In this document: positions 1 through 7,886 of the stretch, one piece after another
Numbering within the stretch: the stretch's first letter is position 1
Layout: each line of letters begins with the position of its first letter
NCBI GenBank assembly: GCA_039045975.1
Contig: JBCCJA010000028.1
Coordinates: 1-45,068 of the forward strand
DNA from: JBCCJA01 sp039045975
GTDB lineage: Bacteria; Planctomycetota; Planctomycetia; Planctomycetales; Planctomycetaceae
DNA: 45,068 bases
Direction: 5' to 3'
Translations under genes and position numbers: made by a program
The notes under the pieces: model-generated
The model's database searches: none
Seen by the model: only the letters and a program-made list of their open reading frames with translations
Told to the model about the DNA's origin: nothing

Positions 1-108
1 AGCGGAAAGCGGAAAGCGGAAAGCGGAAAGCGGAAAGCGGAAAGCGGAAAGCGGAAAGCGGAAAGCGGAAAGCGGAAAGCGGAAAGCGGAAAGCGGAAAG
101 CGGAAAGC
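1..108. repeat. Heptanucleotide tandem repeat (GCGGAAA)n at the contig edge
   Basis: Fifteen perfect copies of GCGGAAA run from base 2 to 106, followed by GC and then the ATG of the peptide transporter. The array begins at the window edge, so its true length is unknown. Each unit carries a purine-rich GGAAAG resembling a weak ribosome-binding core, the last one 4 bases before the ATG. The unit is not a multiple of three and contains no stop or start codon. It could be a real microsatellite or the reason the assembly ended here. Confidence 0.95.
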
Positions 109-1470
109 ATGCCCCACGCCACGACGCCGCCCGAGACCGACAAGCTGCCGGCCGGGATCCCCTACATCGTCGGGAACGAGGCGGCCGAGCGGTTCAGCTT
201 CTACGGCATGAAGGCGATCCTGACGGTCTTCATGACGAAGTACCTGGTCGACGCGTCGGGGGAACTCGCGCCGATGTCGGCCGAGGACGCGAAGTTCTGG
301 GTGCACACGTTCGTCGCGGTCGCGTACGCGACGCCGGTGATCGGCGCGATTTTGGCCGACCGGTTCCTCGGCAAGTACCGCACGATCCTGTGGCTGAGCG
401 TGCTCTATTGCTTCGGCCATTTCGCGCTCGCGGCCGACGAGACGCGGTCAGGACTGCTCGTCGGGCTGGGACTGATCGCGTTCGGGACGGGTGCGATCAA
501 GCCTTGCGTCTCGGCCCACGTCGGGGACCAGTTCGGGACGAAAAACAAGCATCTGCTCGGCAAGGTGTTCGGGATGTTCTACGTCGCGATTAACCTCGGC
601 GCCTTCGCCTCGACGCTGCTGACGCCGGTGCTGCTGGATCGGGTCGGGCCGTGGTTGGCGTTCGGTGTTCCGGGCGTGTTGATGGCCGTCGCGACGTTCG
701 TGTTCTGGCTCGGCCGGAACACGTTCGTGCATATCCCGCCTCGGAAGACGGGGTTATTGGAAGAGGCGACGGGCGGCGAGGGCAGGGCGGCGATTTTAAG
801 ACTGATACCGCTCTACGCGTTCATCGCGGTCTTCTGGTGCCTGTTCGATCAGACGGCGTCGGCCTGGGTGCTTCAGGCCGAAGAGATGGACCGGGACTTC
901 GCGGGCGTGACTTGGCTGTCGAGCCAGATCCAGGCGCTGAACCCGTTCCTGATCCTGCTGCTCGTGCCGGCGTTGAACTTCGTCGTTTATCCGGCGGTCG
1001 ACCGCGTCTGGACGCTGACGCCGCTGCGGAAGATCGGGCTCGGCATGTTCCTGACGGCCGGCTCTTTCGCGATCAGTGCGTTGATCCAGGCGGCGATCGA
1101 CGGCGGCGGGGAGCCGAACATCGGCTGGCAGATCGCGGCCTACTTCGTGCTGACCACGGCCGAGGTGATGGTGTCGATCACGGGGCTCGAGTTCAGCTAC
1201 ACGCAGGCGCCGAACAGCCTGAAGTCGGTCGTGATGGCGTTGTTTTTTCTCGGCGTCGCCGCCGGGAACGAACTGACCGCGCTCGTGAACGCTCTACTCG
1301 TCGATACCGACGGGAATACGTTGTTGCCCGGCGCCTCGTACTACTGGTTCTTCACGGTCCTCATGCTCGTCGCGGCGGTCGCTTACGTGCCGTTCGCGAT
1401 GTCGTACCGCGGGCGTTCGTTCATTCAGGGCGACGACGCGGACGTCGACGACACGCCGGCCGATGGCTGA
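109..1470 (+). CDS. POT/PTR family proton-dependent oligopeptide transporter
   Basis: This is a major facilitator superfamily protein of the proton-coupled oligopeptide transporter (POT/PTR2) family, expected to import di- and tripeptides across the inner membrane. The family ExxERFxYYG motif on helix 1 appears as E24, E27, R28, F29, Y32, G33, with Phe in place of the first Tyr. The second signature, near residues 124-145, reads GTGAIKPCVSAHVGDQF, matching the usual FGTGGIKPxVxxFGxDQF. The 453 residues and many hydrophobic helices fit the family's usual 12 or more TM segments. The ATG at 109 gives a short polar N-terminus (to about residue 17) before helix 1. The upstream sequence is only the heptanucleotide repeat, which stays open in this frame but has no start codon, so an earlier start outside the window is not excluded. 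The peptide substrate is family inference. Confidence 0.9.
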   Translation: MPHATTPPETDKLPAGIPYIVGNEAAERFSFYGMKAILTVFMTKYLVDASGELAPMSAEDAKFWVHTFVAVAYATPVIGAILADRFLGKYRTILWLSVLYCFGHFALAADETRSGLLVGLGLIAFGTGAIKPCVSAHVGDQFGTKNKHLLGKVFGMFYVAINLGAFASTLLTPVLLDRVGPWLAFGVPGVLMAVATFVFWLGRNTFVHIPPRKTGLLEEATGGEGRAAILRLIPLYAFIAVFWCLFDQTASAWVLQAEEMDRDFAGVTWLSSQIQALNPFLILLLVPALNFVVYPAVDRVWTLTPLRKIGLGMFLTAGSFAISALIQAAIDGGGEPNIGWQIAAYFVLTTAEVMVSITGLEFSYTQAPNSLKSVVMALFFLGVAAGNELTALVNALLVDTDGNTLLPGASYYWFFTVLMLVAAVAYVPFAMSYRGRSFIQGDDADVDDTPADG

Positions 1471-1605
1471 CCGGACGGCTGAAAAACGGGCCGTCGGGTT
1501 GCGATCGCGAGAATCGGGCGCCGCGGAGAGATCGGGCGGGTAGTATCGCATCGGGGTTCGCCCCTGTTCGGATCCACACAGCTTCCCCTCGTTTTGAGAA
1601 TCGTC

Positions 1606-2361
1606 ATGCGTTTCACCGATTGGCTGGCCATTTTGTCACTCTCTGTCCTCGTCCCGTTTTCGGTCGGCTGTGCCGTCGAAGAGGGCGTCGATTATGGCGC
1701 GTCGGAGGCCGACGCGCCCGACGACGAGATGGCCCACTCGCACGCCTCGGGCCCGAACGGCGGGCACATCATCGAGTTCGCCGACGACCACTCGATCCAC
1801 GGCGAATTCGTCCTGAACGAGACCGGCGCGACGCTCTACCTGACCGGGTCGGACATGAGCACGCCGGTCGTCGCCGAAGAGGTCGTCTTCGACTTCGAGG
1901 TCGAAGCCGCCGACGGCAGCGAAGAAGAGATCGACGTCGTGCTCGCGGCGGTCGACGGCAAGGAGGGCGTCTATTCGGCCCCGGCCGACGGCCTGCCGAC
2001 GACCGACATCGAGGAAGCCCACGGTCACTTCCACATCACGGTCGCGGGCGAGCACTACGACGGCGACCTGTCGCACGGCCATGACGGGCACGACGGGCAC
2101 GACCACGGGGACCATGAAGGCCACGATCACGGGGACCACGACGGGCACGACCACGGCGATCACGAAGGCCATGACCACGGCGATCACGCGTCGCACGATC
2201 ACTCCGATCACGACCACGGCGACCATGAGCACGGGGCCGAAGGCAAGACCCACGCCGGGCACGACCATCACGGCCACGACCACGAGGGCCACGGCGACGA
2301 TCACGACCACGGCGATCACGATCACGGCCACAAGCACGCCGAGGACGGTGGCGCGGAGTAG
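1606..2361 (+). CDS. Histidine-rich probable lipoprotein, metal-binding
   Basis: The 251-residue protein begins with a Sec-type signal (Arg at 2, hydrophobic core, then SVGC), which looks like a lipobox with Cys about 21, so a lipid-anchored envelope protein is likely. The middle (about residues 45-145) is a small domain that opens with a GPNGGHIIEF-type segment. I associate this with planctomycete efflux-adaptor N-termini and small lipoproteins, from memory. The last ~90 residues are a low-complexity His/Asp/Gly tail of HDHGDHEGHDHGDH repeats. Such tails bind Zn, Ni, Co or Cu, so metal buffering or sensing at the cell surface is a fair inference. I chose the ATG at 1606 because it starts the signal peptide; a TTG at 1594 is in frame. 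A strong terminator follows. The His-coding repeat could vary in length by slippage. Confidence 0.72.
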   Translation: MRFTDWLAILSLSVLVPFSVGCAVEEGVDYGASEADAPDDEMAHSHASGPNGGHIIEFADDHSIHGEFVLNETGATLYLTGSDMSTPVVAEEVVFDFEVEAADGSEEEIDVVLAAVDGKEGVYSAPADGLPTTDIEEAHGHFHITVAGEHYDGDLSHGHDGHDGHDHGDHEGHDHGDHDGHDHGDHEGHDHGDHASHDHSDHDHGDHEHGAEGKTHAGHDHHGHDHEGHGDDHDHGDHDHGHKHAEDGGAE

Positions 2362-2390
2362 ACGGACCGCTGTGTTTCGACGTTTTTCCG

Positions 2391-2424
2391 GGCGAGACGG
2401 CATGCGGCCGTCTCGCCTTTTTTT
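2391..2424 (+). terminator. Rho-independent terminator of the His-rich lipoprotein gene
   Basis: A perfect 10-bp stem, GGCGAGACGG (2391-2400) pairing with CCGTCTCGCC (2408-2417), has a 7-base loop and is followed directly by seven T residues. It lies 30 bases after the stop codon at 2361. Confidence 0.93.
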
Positions 2425-2596
2425 CATCGACGGGGCGATCGGCCCGACCGTCAGGCTTTACCGGGCCTTGCCGACCGTCGCGGCCGGTCCGTCGCGGCCA
2501 GACGGGGCAGCCGGTCCCGCGGGCGGCCGGCTCGTGCGGTCGCCGTCCCGGGCCGATGTCTGTCAGTGGTGAGGAGCACCTTCGGCGGGAACACGG

Positions 2597-3367
2597 ATGG
2601 ATACGCCCGAGAGTCTCGCGCGGCTGCGCGAAGAGAACGAACGCCTGCGGGCGGAACTGGCCGCGTCACAGCGGCTGGCGACGATCGGCACTGTGGCCTC
2701 GTCGGTGACGCACGAATTCAACAATGTGCTCACGACGGTGATCAACTACGCCAAGATGGGCCTGCGGCACCGTGACGACGAGACGCGGACGAAGGCCTTC
2801 GAGCGCGTCCTTGCCGCTGGCCAGCGGGCCGCGAAAGTCACGACCGGGCTGCTGTCGTACGCCCGCGGCAAGGACGGACGCCGCGAGGCGACCGACCTCG
2901 GCCGGCTGACGCGCGATGTGCTCGTGCTGCTGGAGAAGGACCTCAAGCGGCATCGGATCTCGCTCGCCGCCGAGGCGGCCGACGGCGTCGTCGCGACCGT
3001 CGACGCGGTGCAGCTGCAGCAGGTGCTGATGAACCTCGTACTTAACGCGCGGCAGGCGACCGGGACCGGCGGCTCGCTGACGGTGCGTGTCTCCGCCGAC
3101 GAGGTCACGGGCGAGGCGGCGATCTCGGTCCGCGACGACGGCCCGGGCATCCCGGTCGACGTCTTGCCACGGATTTTCGAGCCGTTCGTATCGACGAAGA
3201 CTGCCGACGACGCGGGACAGGGCGGGACCGGACTCGGGCTCGCGTACTGTCGCGAGGCGGTCGAGGCCCACGGCGGCAAGATCCGCGTCCGGACCGAAGT
3301 CGGCCGCGGGACCGAGTTCACGGTCGTGTTACCGGCGACGGCGGAACCGATCGGCTCCGCCGCGTGA
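2597..3367 (+). CDS. Soluble histidine kinase without a sensor domain (NtrB-like core)
   Basis: The 256-residue protein has only a short coiled coil (about residues 5-25), a dimerisation/phosphoacceptor domain with H39 in SVTHEFNN, and an HATPase domain. All ATP-site boxes are visible: N box LMNLVLNA near 135, G1 DDGPGIP near 182, F box IFEPFVSTK and G2 GTGLGLAY. HEFNN, rather than HELRTP, resembles NtrB/DctB-type kinases. There is no TM, PAS or GAF domain and no response regulator beside it, so its signal must arrive through a partner. A GGGA lies 7 bases before the ATG. The gene ends 7 bases from the convergent gene at 3375. Confidence 0.88.
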   Translation: MDTPESLARLREENERLRAELAASQRLATIGTVASSVTHEFNNVLTTVINYAKMGLRHRDDETRTKAFERVLAAGQRAAKVTTGLLSYARGKDGRREATDLGRLTRDVLVLLEKDLKRHRISLAAEAADGVVATVDAVQLQQVLMNLVLNARQATGTGGSLTVRVSADEVTGEAAISVRDDGPGIPVDVLPRIFEPFVSTKTADDAGQGGTGLGLAYCREAVEAHGGKIRVRTEVGRGTEFTVVLPATAEPIGSAA

Positions 3368-3374
3368 GAACTCG

Positions 3375-3845
3375 TCAGACCGTTGTTTGAGAGGCGTCGA
3401 GCCGCTTCGCGACCCATTCGGCGATGCCGCGTTTGGTCGGCAGGCGGATGAGCATGATCGCGATCAGGACGCCGGCGGTCACAAGCGAGGCGGCATTGTT
3501 CTCGACGATTACCACGATCAGGTTGAGGAAGGTGGCCCCTTCGAGCACCGCGGCGGAGACGATCGCGCGGTTCTGAAAGAGTGACAACAGCTTGTCGGCG
3601 GGCTGTGGGGCGTCGCGGTCGGCCTGCTTGTCGAACACGACGCGGACGACCGTCGAGACCACGACGGCGCCGGCCGCGAAAGCCGTCGCGACGATGGCCA
3701 AAACGCCGAACTCACGGAACGCGAGATCGTCTCCGGCGATAACGCAGGCGATCCCGCCAAACGTCACGCAGCCGACGACGAGGGCTGCGACGATGATCTG
3801 GATCGTCCGGACCTGGGTGCCGAACTCGGGGTTGTGGTCGGTCAT
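3375..3845 (-). CDS. Small four-helix membrane protein of unknown function
   Basis: The 156-residue protein has four hydrophobic stretches, at about residues 15-37, 44-64, 98-115 and 118-133, separated by short charged loops (KQADRDAPQPADK between helices 2 and 3). It resembles the small hypothetical membrane proteins common in planctomycetes, and I do not recognise a named family. An in-frame extension to 4349 exists on paper but lies inside purN on the same strand and has shadow-like Arg-rich composition. The ATG at 3845, which begins MTDHNPEFGTQ, is therefore the better start. It lies 23 bases downstream of purN and is probably co-transcribed with it. Confidence 0.75.
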   Translation of the reverse strand: MTDHNPEFGTQVRTIQIIVAALVVGCVTFGGIACVIAGDDLAFREFGVLAIVATAFAAGAVVVSTVVRVVFDKQADRDAPQPADKLLSLFQNRAIVSAAVLEGATFLNLIVVIVENNAASLVTAGVLIAIMLIRLPTKRGIAEWVAKRLDASQTTV

Positions 3846-3868
3846 CGGTGATTCCGGATGGTCGCGTG

Positions 3869-4528
3869 TCAGCCCGGTCGAACGTCGACCCGGCCGTCGC
3901 GGATCACGAGCCTGCCGGCTGCGAACAGGGCGACGGCTTCCGGAAAGGCGACGGCCTCGGCCGCCTGGACCCGGGCCGCGAGCGTGTGCGCGTCGTCGTC
4001 GGTGCCGACCGGCACGGTCTTCTGCAGGATGATCGGGCCGTGGTCGTATTCGTTGTCGGCGAAATGGACGGTGCAGCCGCTGACCTTCACCCCGCGGGCG
4101 ATCGCCGCCTCGTGGACCCGCCCTCCGTAATACCCCTGCCCCGCGAAGGCCGGGATCAGCGACGGGTGGATGTTCATGACCCGCCCGGCGTAGCGGTCGG
4201 GGATCGTGATCAGCGACAGGAACCCGGCGAGCACGACGAGGTCGGCCCCGGCGGCGTCGACGGCGGCGAACAGGGCGTCGCTGAAGCCGTCGCGGTCGGC
4301 GAAGTCGCGGCGGGCGACGACGTCGCAGGGCAGCCCCGCCTCGTGACAACGGCCGACGCCGCGGCAGTCGGGCCGGTTGGCGAGGACGGCGACGATCTCC
4401 GCGTCGAGCCGGCCCTCGGTGATCGTCTTGTGCAGATTGAGCACGGTCGACCCGCCGCCCGAGATGAACGCCGCCAGTCGCAGCGGGCGACCCAGCGGTC
4501 GATTCGGCGGGCCGGACGGTGCGGGCAT
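3869..4528 (-). CDS. purN: Phosphoribosylglycinamide formyltransferase (GAR transformylase)
   Basis: The enzyme transfers a formyl group from 10-formyltetrahydrofolate to glycinamide ribonucleotide, step 3 of purine biosynthesis, in the cytoplasm. The N-terminal FISGGGSTVLNL loop (21-32) is the phosphate-binding segment. NIHPSLIPAF carries the catalytic Asn119 and His121, and the Asp162 motif (VHFADNEYDHGPII) completes the site. Their spacing matches E. coli Asn106, His108 and Asp144. The length of 219 residues is normal. The open frame runs upstream to 4657, but the ATG at 4528 gives the standard N-terminus and falls 8 bases after the upstream gene's stop. No other pur gene is in the window. 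Confidence 0.95.
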   Translation of the reverse strand: MPAPSGPPNRPLGRPLRLAAFISGGGSTVLNLHKTITEGRLDAEIVAVLANRPDCRGVGRCHEAGLPCDVVARRDFADRDGFSDALFAAVDAAGADLVVLAGFLSLITIPDRYAGRVMNIHPSLIPAFAGQGYYGGRVHEAAIARGVKVSGCTVHFADNEYDHGPIILQKTVPVGTDDDAHTLAARVQAAEAVAFPEAVALFAAGRLVIRDGRVDVRPG

Positions 4529-4536
4529 CGGGCAGG

Positions 4537-5313
4537 TCAGGTCTCGAGCGGGTCGGCCGCGTCCTGGTCCTCGTCGGGCAGGACGATCTCGTCGGGCAGG
4601 TCGGCCGCGGCTTTGCGTTGTGGCCGGAGTCTGCCGACGACCCGCGTGATCCGCCATGTCGCGTACAGAGCGGTCACGCCGCCGAAGGCGTAGACCGCCC
4701 AGTCGGGCACCGCCGGTCGTCGTGGCGACCCGTAGGCCCGCATCGGTCCGGCGACGATCAACGGGGCGAACCGCGGGCCGTCTCCCGCCTGGTAGCCGTA
4801 GAGTTTAAAGAACCGGCCGGTCGCCTCGATGTCGGTGTTCACGTCGACCGGCGACTTCGTCGTTAGGTCGGTCGGCAGGTCTTCGTACGGCGGCTTTGCG
4901 GCCGAGACGACGACGACCGGGTGCCCCTCGCCGCCCTCGGGAAACAGCCACGACTCCCAACGCGGCGGGTCCGCGGACAGTTTCGTGACACGTCTCAGCG
5001 TCCCGACGAACGTGACCGCCCGGCCTTCGTAGGCCGCCGGGCTGGCGATCAGATCGCGGTAGAGCGGAAACGCGGTGTCGCGGTCCCAGCCGGTCGCGGC
5101 GATCCGCTCGCGTGTCGTGGCGGCGGCGTCGGCCCGGAAGCGGGCCGCGTCGATGTCGCCGACTTCGGCGAGGTACGAGCCGTAGAGCTCCGCCTCGCCC
5201 GGCGCGACGCCGCGTGATTTGTGGGTCACGCCGGGCGTGTCGGCCGCCGCGACGGCGGCCCCGGCGAGGCCGGCCGTGAGTAAAATCGGGACGACCGTCG
5301 ATCGACGCCGCAC
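4537..5313 (-). CDS. Secreted or membrane-anchored protein of unknown function
   Basis: The 258-residue protein starts with a signal peptide (MRRRSTVV, a hydrophobic stretch, then AAAD). It carries one C-terminal TM segment near residues 205-226 and a short acidic tail. The exported middle contains YEGRAVTFVGTLRRV, which looks like the first strands of an OB-type fold; I do not recognise a family. GTG at 5313 is preferred over GTG at 5343 because GGGGAG stands 5 bases before it and it places the RRR motif at the N-terminus, as expected for a signal peptide. It lies 8 bases upstream of purN and probably shares its transcript, though no functional link is evident. It is divergent from thioredoxin. 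Confidence 0.72.
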   Translation of the reverse strand: MRRRSTVVPILLTAGLAGAAVAAADTPGVTHKSRGVAPGEAELYGSYLAEVGDIDAARFRADAAATTRERIAATGWDRDTAFPLYRDLIASPAAYEGRAVTFVGTLRRVTKLSADPPRWESWLFPEGGEGHPVVVVSAAKPPYEDLPTDLTTKSPVDVNTDIEATGRFFKLYGYQAGDGPRFAPLIVAGPMRAYGSPRRPAVPDWAVYAFGGVTALYATWRITRVVGRLRPQRKAAADLPDEIVLPDEDQDAADPLET

Positions 5314-5387
5314 GTTGACTCCCCGACCCCGGTTCCTTATCACTTTCGACGCCCGATCTACATCTCATGCGACCCGCGGAGCCGGCG

Positions 5388-5717
5388 ATGGCCGACAACG
5401 TAGCTGATTTTACCGACGCCAGTTTCGATTCCGACGTTGTCGGGGCCGACGTGCCCGTCCTCGTCGATTTTTGGGCCCCCTGGTGCGGCCCCTGCCGCAT
5501 GCTGGCCCCGACGATCGAGCAGATCGCGGCCGATTACGACGGCAAGGTCCGCGTCGGGAAGCTGAACACCGACGAGAACCCGAACATCGCGTCGACGTAC
5601 CAGATCGCGTCGATCCCGACGGTGATGCTGTTCAAGAACGGCGAAGCCGTCGACCGGTCGGTCGGCATGGCTCCGAAGGAAAAGCTGGCGGCGATGCTCG
5701 ACAAGCATCTCGCCTGA
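5388..5717 (+). CDS. trxA: Thioredoxin
   Basis: This is a cytoplasmic dithiol-disulfide oxidoreductase. The active site WCGPC is intact, as are the preceding VDFWAP strand and the cis-proline region (ASIPTVMLFKNG). Starting at ATG 5388 gives 109 residues, the E. coli thioredoxin length, and a GGAG stands 6 bases before it. The ATG at 5367 would add seven residues (MRPAEPA) not expected for the family. It is divergent from the secreted protein at 4537-5313. Confidence 0.96.
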   Translation: MADNVADFTDASFDSDVVGADVPVLVDFWAPWCGPCRMLAPTIEQIAADYDGKVRVGKLNTDENPNIASTYQIASIPTVMLFKNGEAVDRSVGMAPKEKLAAMLDKHLA

Positions 5718-5722
5718 GCGTC

Positions 5723-5740
5723 CGGGCCGGCCCCGGCCCG
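5723..5740. other. GC-rich hairpin after trxA
   Basis: CGGGCCGG (5723-5730) and CCGGCCCG (5733-5740) form a perfect 8-bp stem with a 2-base loop, 6 bases after the trxA stop. There is no T-run, so it is not a standard intrinsic terminator. It may attenuate or stabilise the transcript, or be chance in GC-rich DNA. Confidence 0.4.
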
Positions 5741-5774
5741 CTTCGCGATTTCACATCGGGAAAGGATTCCCGGC

Positions 5775-7862
5775 TTGGCGACAGAGCAGCCCCCGCAGAC
5801 CGAAGATGACGTCGCCCCGGCAGGCGGCGGGCTGTCGCGGTTGGCAGAACGCGTCGACGCGAGGTTGGTCGACGTCGAGCGGCGCGAGGCGGCCCACACG
5901 CGGGACTTGGCGCTGCTCGAGGAGGAACGTCGAAGGTTTCGCCTCGCGAAGCAGCAGCTCGAAGCGGACCGGATCGAACTGGAAACGGTCCGTCGCGGCG
6001 TGCGTCTTGAGGCCGACGCCGGCCGTGAAGATCTCGACCGGCGGGCCGAGCGCTGCCGCGCCCTGATGGAGGCCGTCGAGGCCGAGCGGGCCGAAGTCGA
6101 GGCTGCCCGCGGCGAACTCGAACGCGACCGACAGGCGGTCTTCGCCGAGTCGGAACGGCGGGCGGCGGCGTCGCTCGACCGGGAGCGGGAACGCCTCGCC
6201 GGCGAGTCGGCCGCGGCCGAGCGGCTCCGCGCGTCGGTCGAGTTGGAAAAGCGGGAGACGCTCGAAGGGTTACGTCGCGACTGGGAGGCCGAGCGGGCCC
6301 GGCTCCGTCGTGACCTCGTCAAGACGGTCGAAGCCGACCTGGCCGCCGAACGCGAGGCTTTTGGGGCCGAGCGGGAGGCGTTCGCCCGACGCTGCGAGGC
6401 CGAGCGGGGCGAACTCGCCCACGAACGCGACCTGCACGAACAGGCCGCCGCCCGCGTCAAACGCGACCTCGAAACGCTCCGCGCGGAGACGGTCGCGGAA
6501 TTGGAAACGCTCCGCGAGACGGCGCGTGTGTCGGCCGCGGAGGTCGTCTCCGACGCCGAGGCCGAAGCGGCCCGCATGCGTGACGGCTGGCAGGCCGAGC
6601 GGGAACGGCTCGAGGCGGAATGGGCCGATGGGCACGCCGCCGACCTCGCCGCGTTGGCTTCCGAGCGGGAGACGATCGACCGGCACCGCGAGCAGGTCGA
6701 CGCCGACCTCGCACGTCGGGCCGCGGAGTGGGCCGACGAGGAGCGTGAGCGGCGGGAAGCGCTCGAGCAAGCCGAGGCCGATCTCGCCGACCGTGAGTCC
6801 GAAATCGAGCGACGGGAGGCCGAGACGGCCCGGCAGATCGCCGACAATCTCGCCCGCTGCGAAGAGGAAATCGCGTCGCTGCGGGCTGAGACGGCCGCTG
6901 AACGGGAGCGGCTCGACGACGAACTGACGCGGCGTGAGAACCAGATCGCGTTCCGGTCGTCGCACCTCGACAGGACGGTCGCGGAACTCGAGGAGACACG
7001 CGACGAGATCGACCGGCGGTTGCAGGCCGGACAGACGCGGGCGGCCGCGTTGACCGACCAGTTCCGGCTGCGGTCACGACAACTGACGCGTCGACGCGAG
7101 GCGGTCGCCGAGTTGGAAGCGTCGTTCGCCCGCGAATGGGAGACGCGGGCCGCCGAGTTGCAGCGACGGTACGCGGCGGTCGCGGGCGAGTCGGAACGAC
7201 TGGCGTCGGAACGGGCCGCCTGGGAGCGGGAACGCGACGCCGCCCACGGCGCGGACGAGGCGCGACTGAAATCGTTGGAGGCCGTCTCGGCCGAGTTGGA
7301 CGAGCGTCGCGACCGGCTCGACGCGTTGCAGGCCGAGATCGACGACGTGCACCGTCGCAACCTGGAACTCCGCTTGGCGATCGAGCAGGCCTACGCGTCG
7401 CTGGCGTCGCGGTACGGGGACGAGGAGGCCGGGGACCGGCTGACCGCCGCGCGGGCCGACGTCGCCGCCGAAGTCGCGACCGCGACCCGCGACGTCGAGG
7501 CCGCCCGGGCGAAAGTGGCGGCCGAGCAGGAGCGGCTCGTCGCGGTCCGTCAGACGCTGGCGGACGAACGGGTCGAGCTGCGGTCACTCGAAACCGCCCA
7601 GGCGGAAGCCGCCGCCGACCGCGAGCGGGCCGTCGCGATCCGTGCCGAGGCCGCCGCCGCCGACGTCGCCAAGTCGCAGCGGTTACTCGACAACTGGGTC
7701 GCCCGCCGGGCCGAGACCGAGCGGGTCATCCGCGGCCTGCTCGCCGACGTCGAGGAAGTGGACGAGGTGTCTGATCAGGCTTCGCTCATGGAAGGGCCGG
7801 AGATCCTCGCCCTGCCGGAGTCATCGCCCGAGCCGGAGGCCCGACCGCGGCGGATCGCGTGA
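5775..7862 (+). CDS. Long coiled-coil protein of unknown function
   Basis: The 695-residue protein is almost entirely Ala/Glu/Arg-rich heptad sequence from about residue 15 to 655 (runs such as ERAEVEAARGELERDRQ). It has a short Gly/Pro-containing head (PAGGGLSRLAERVDARL) and a Pro/Glu-rich tail ending in RPRRIA. No Walker motif, hinge, TM segment or signal peptide is visible, so it is not a complete SMC protein. A structural or scaffold role in the cytoplasm is the most one can infer. The TTG start at 5775 is supported by AAAGGA 8 bases upstream; the first in-frame ATG lies about 97 codons further in. Despite the extreme composition it is the true frame: GC is high at third positions and the overlapping antisense frames are Ser/Arg runs typical of shadows. 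Confidence 0.8.
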   Translation: MATEQPPQTEDDVAPAGGGLSRLAERVDARLVDVERREAAHTRDLALLEEERRRFRLAKQQLEADRIELETVRRGVRLEADAGREDLDRRAERCRALMEAVEAERAEVEAARGELERDRQAVFAESERRAAASLDRERERLAGESAAAERLRASVELEKRETLEGLRRDWEAERARLRRDLVKTVEADLAAEREAFGAEREAFARRCEAERGELAHERDLHEQAAARVKRDLETLRAETVAELETLRETARVSAAEVVSDAEAEAARMRDGWQAERERLEAEWADGHAADLAALASERETIDRHREQVDADLARRAAEWADEERERREALEQAEADLADRESEIERREAETARQIADNLARCEEEIASLRAETAAERERLDDELTRRENQIAFRSSHLDRTVAELEETRDEIDRRLQAGQTRAAALTDQFRLRSRQLTRRREAVAELEASFAREWETRAAELQRRYAAVAGESERLASERAAWERERDAAHGADEARLKSLEAVSAELDERRDRLDALQAEIDDVHRRNLELRLAIEQAYASLASRYGDEEAGDRLTAARADVAAEVATATRDVEAARAKVAAEQERLVAVRQTLADERVELRSLETAQAEAAADRERAVAIRAEAAAADVAKSQRLLDNWVARRAETERVIRGLLADVEEVDEVSDQASLMEGPEILALPESSPEPEARPRRIA

Positions 7863-7886
7863 CCGGGCCGCGGACGGCGGCTTCGC

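Noticed and set aside
651..2084. 477-residue plus-strand frame overlapping the transporter and lipoprotein genes
   Set aside because: Arg/Gly/Asp-rich, crosses two real genes in another frame and matches no family.
1636..2427. Val-rich 263-residue minus-strand frame opposite the His-rich gene
   Set aside because: The repeated Val/Ile pattern is the reverse complement of His/Asp codons, and it also spans the terminator hairpin.
5534..7360. 608-residue minus-strand frame opposite the coiled-coil gene
   Set aside because: Composed of Ser/Arg/Ala runs, the reverse reading of Glu/Ala/Arg codons; no recognisable motif, and the plus-strand gene has a ribosome-binding site and coherent heptads.
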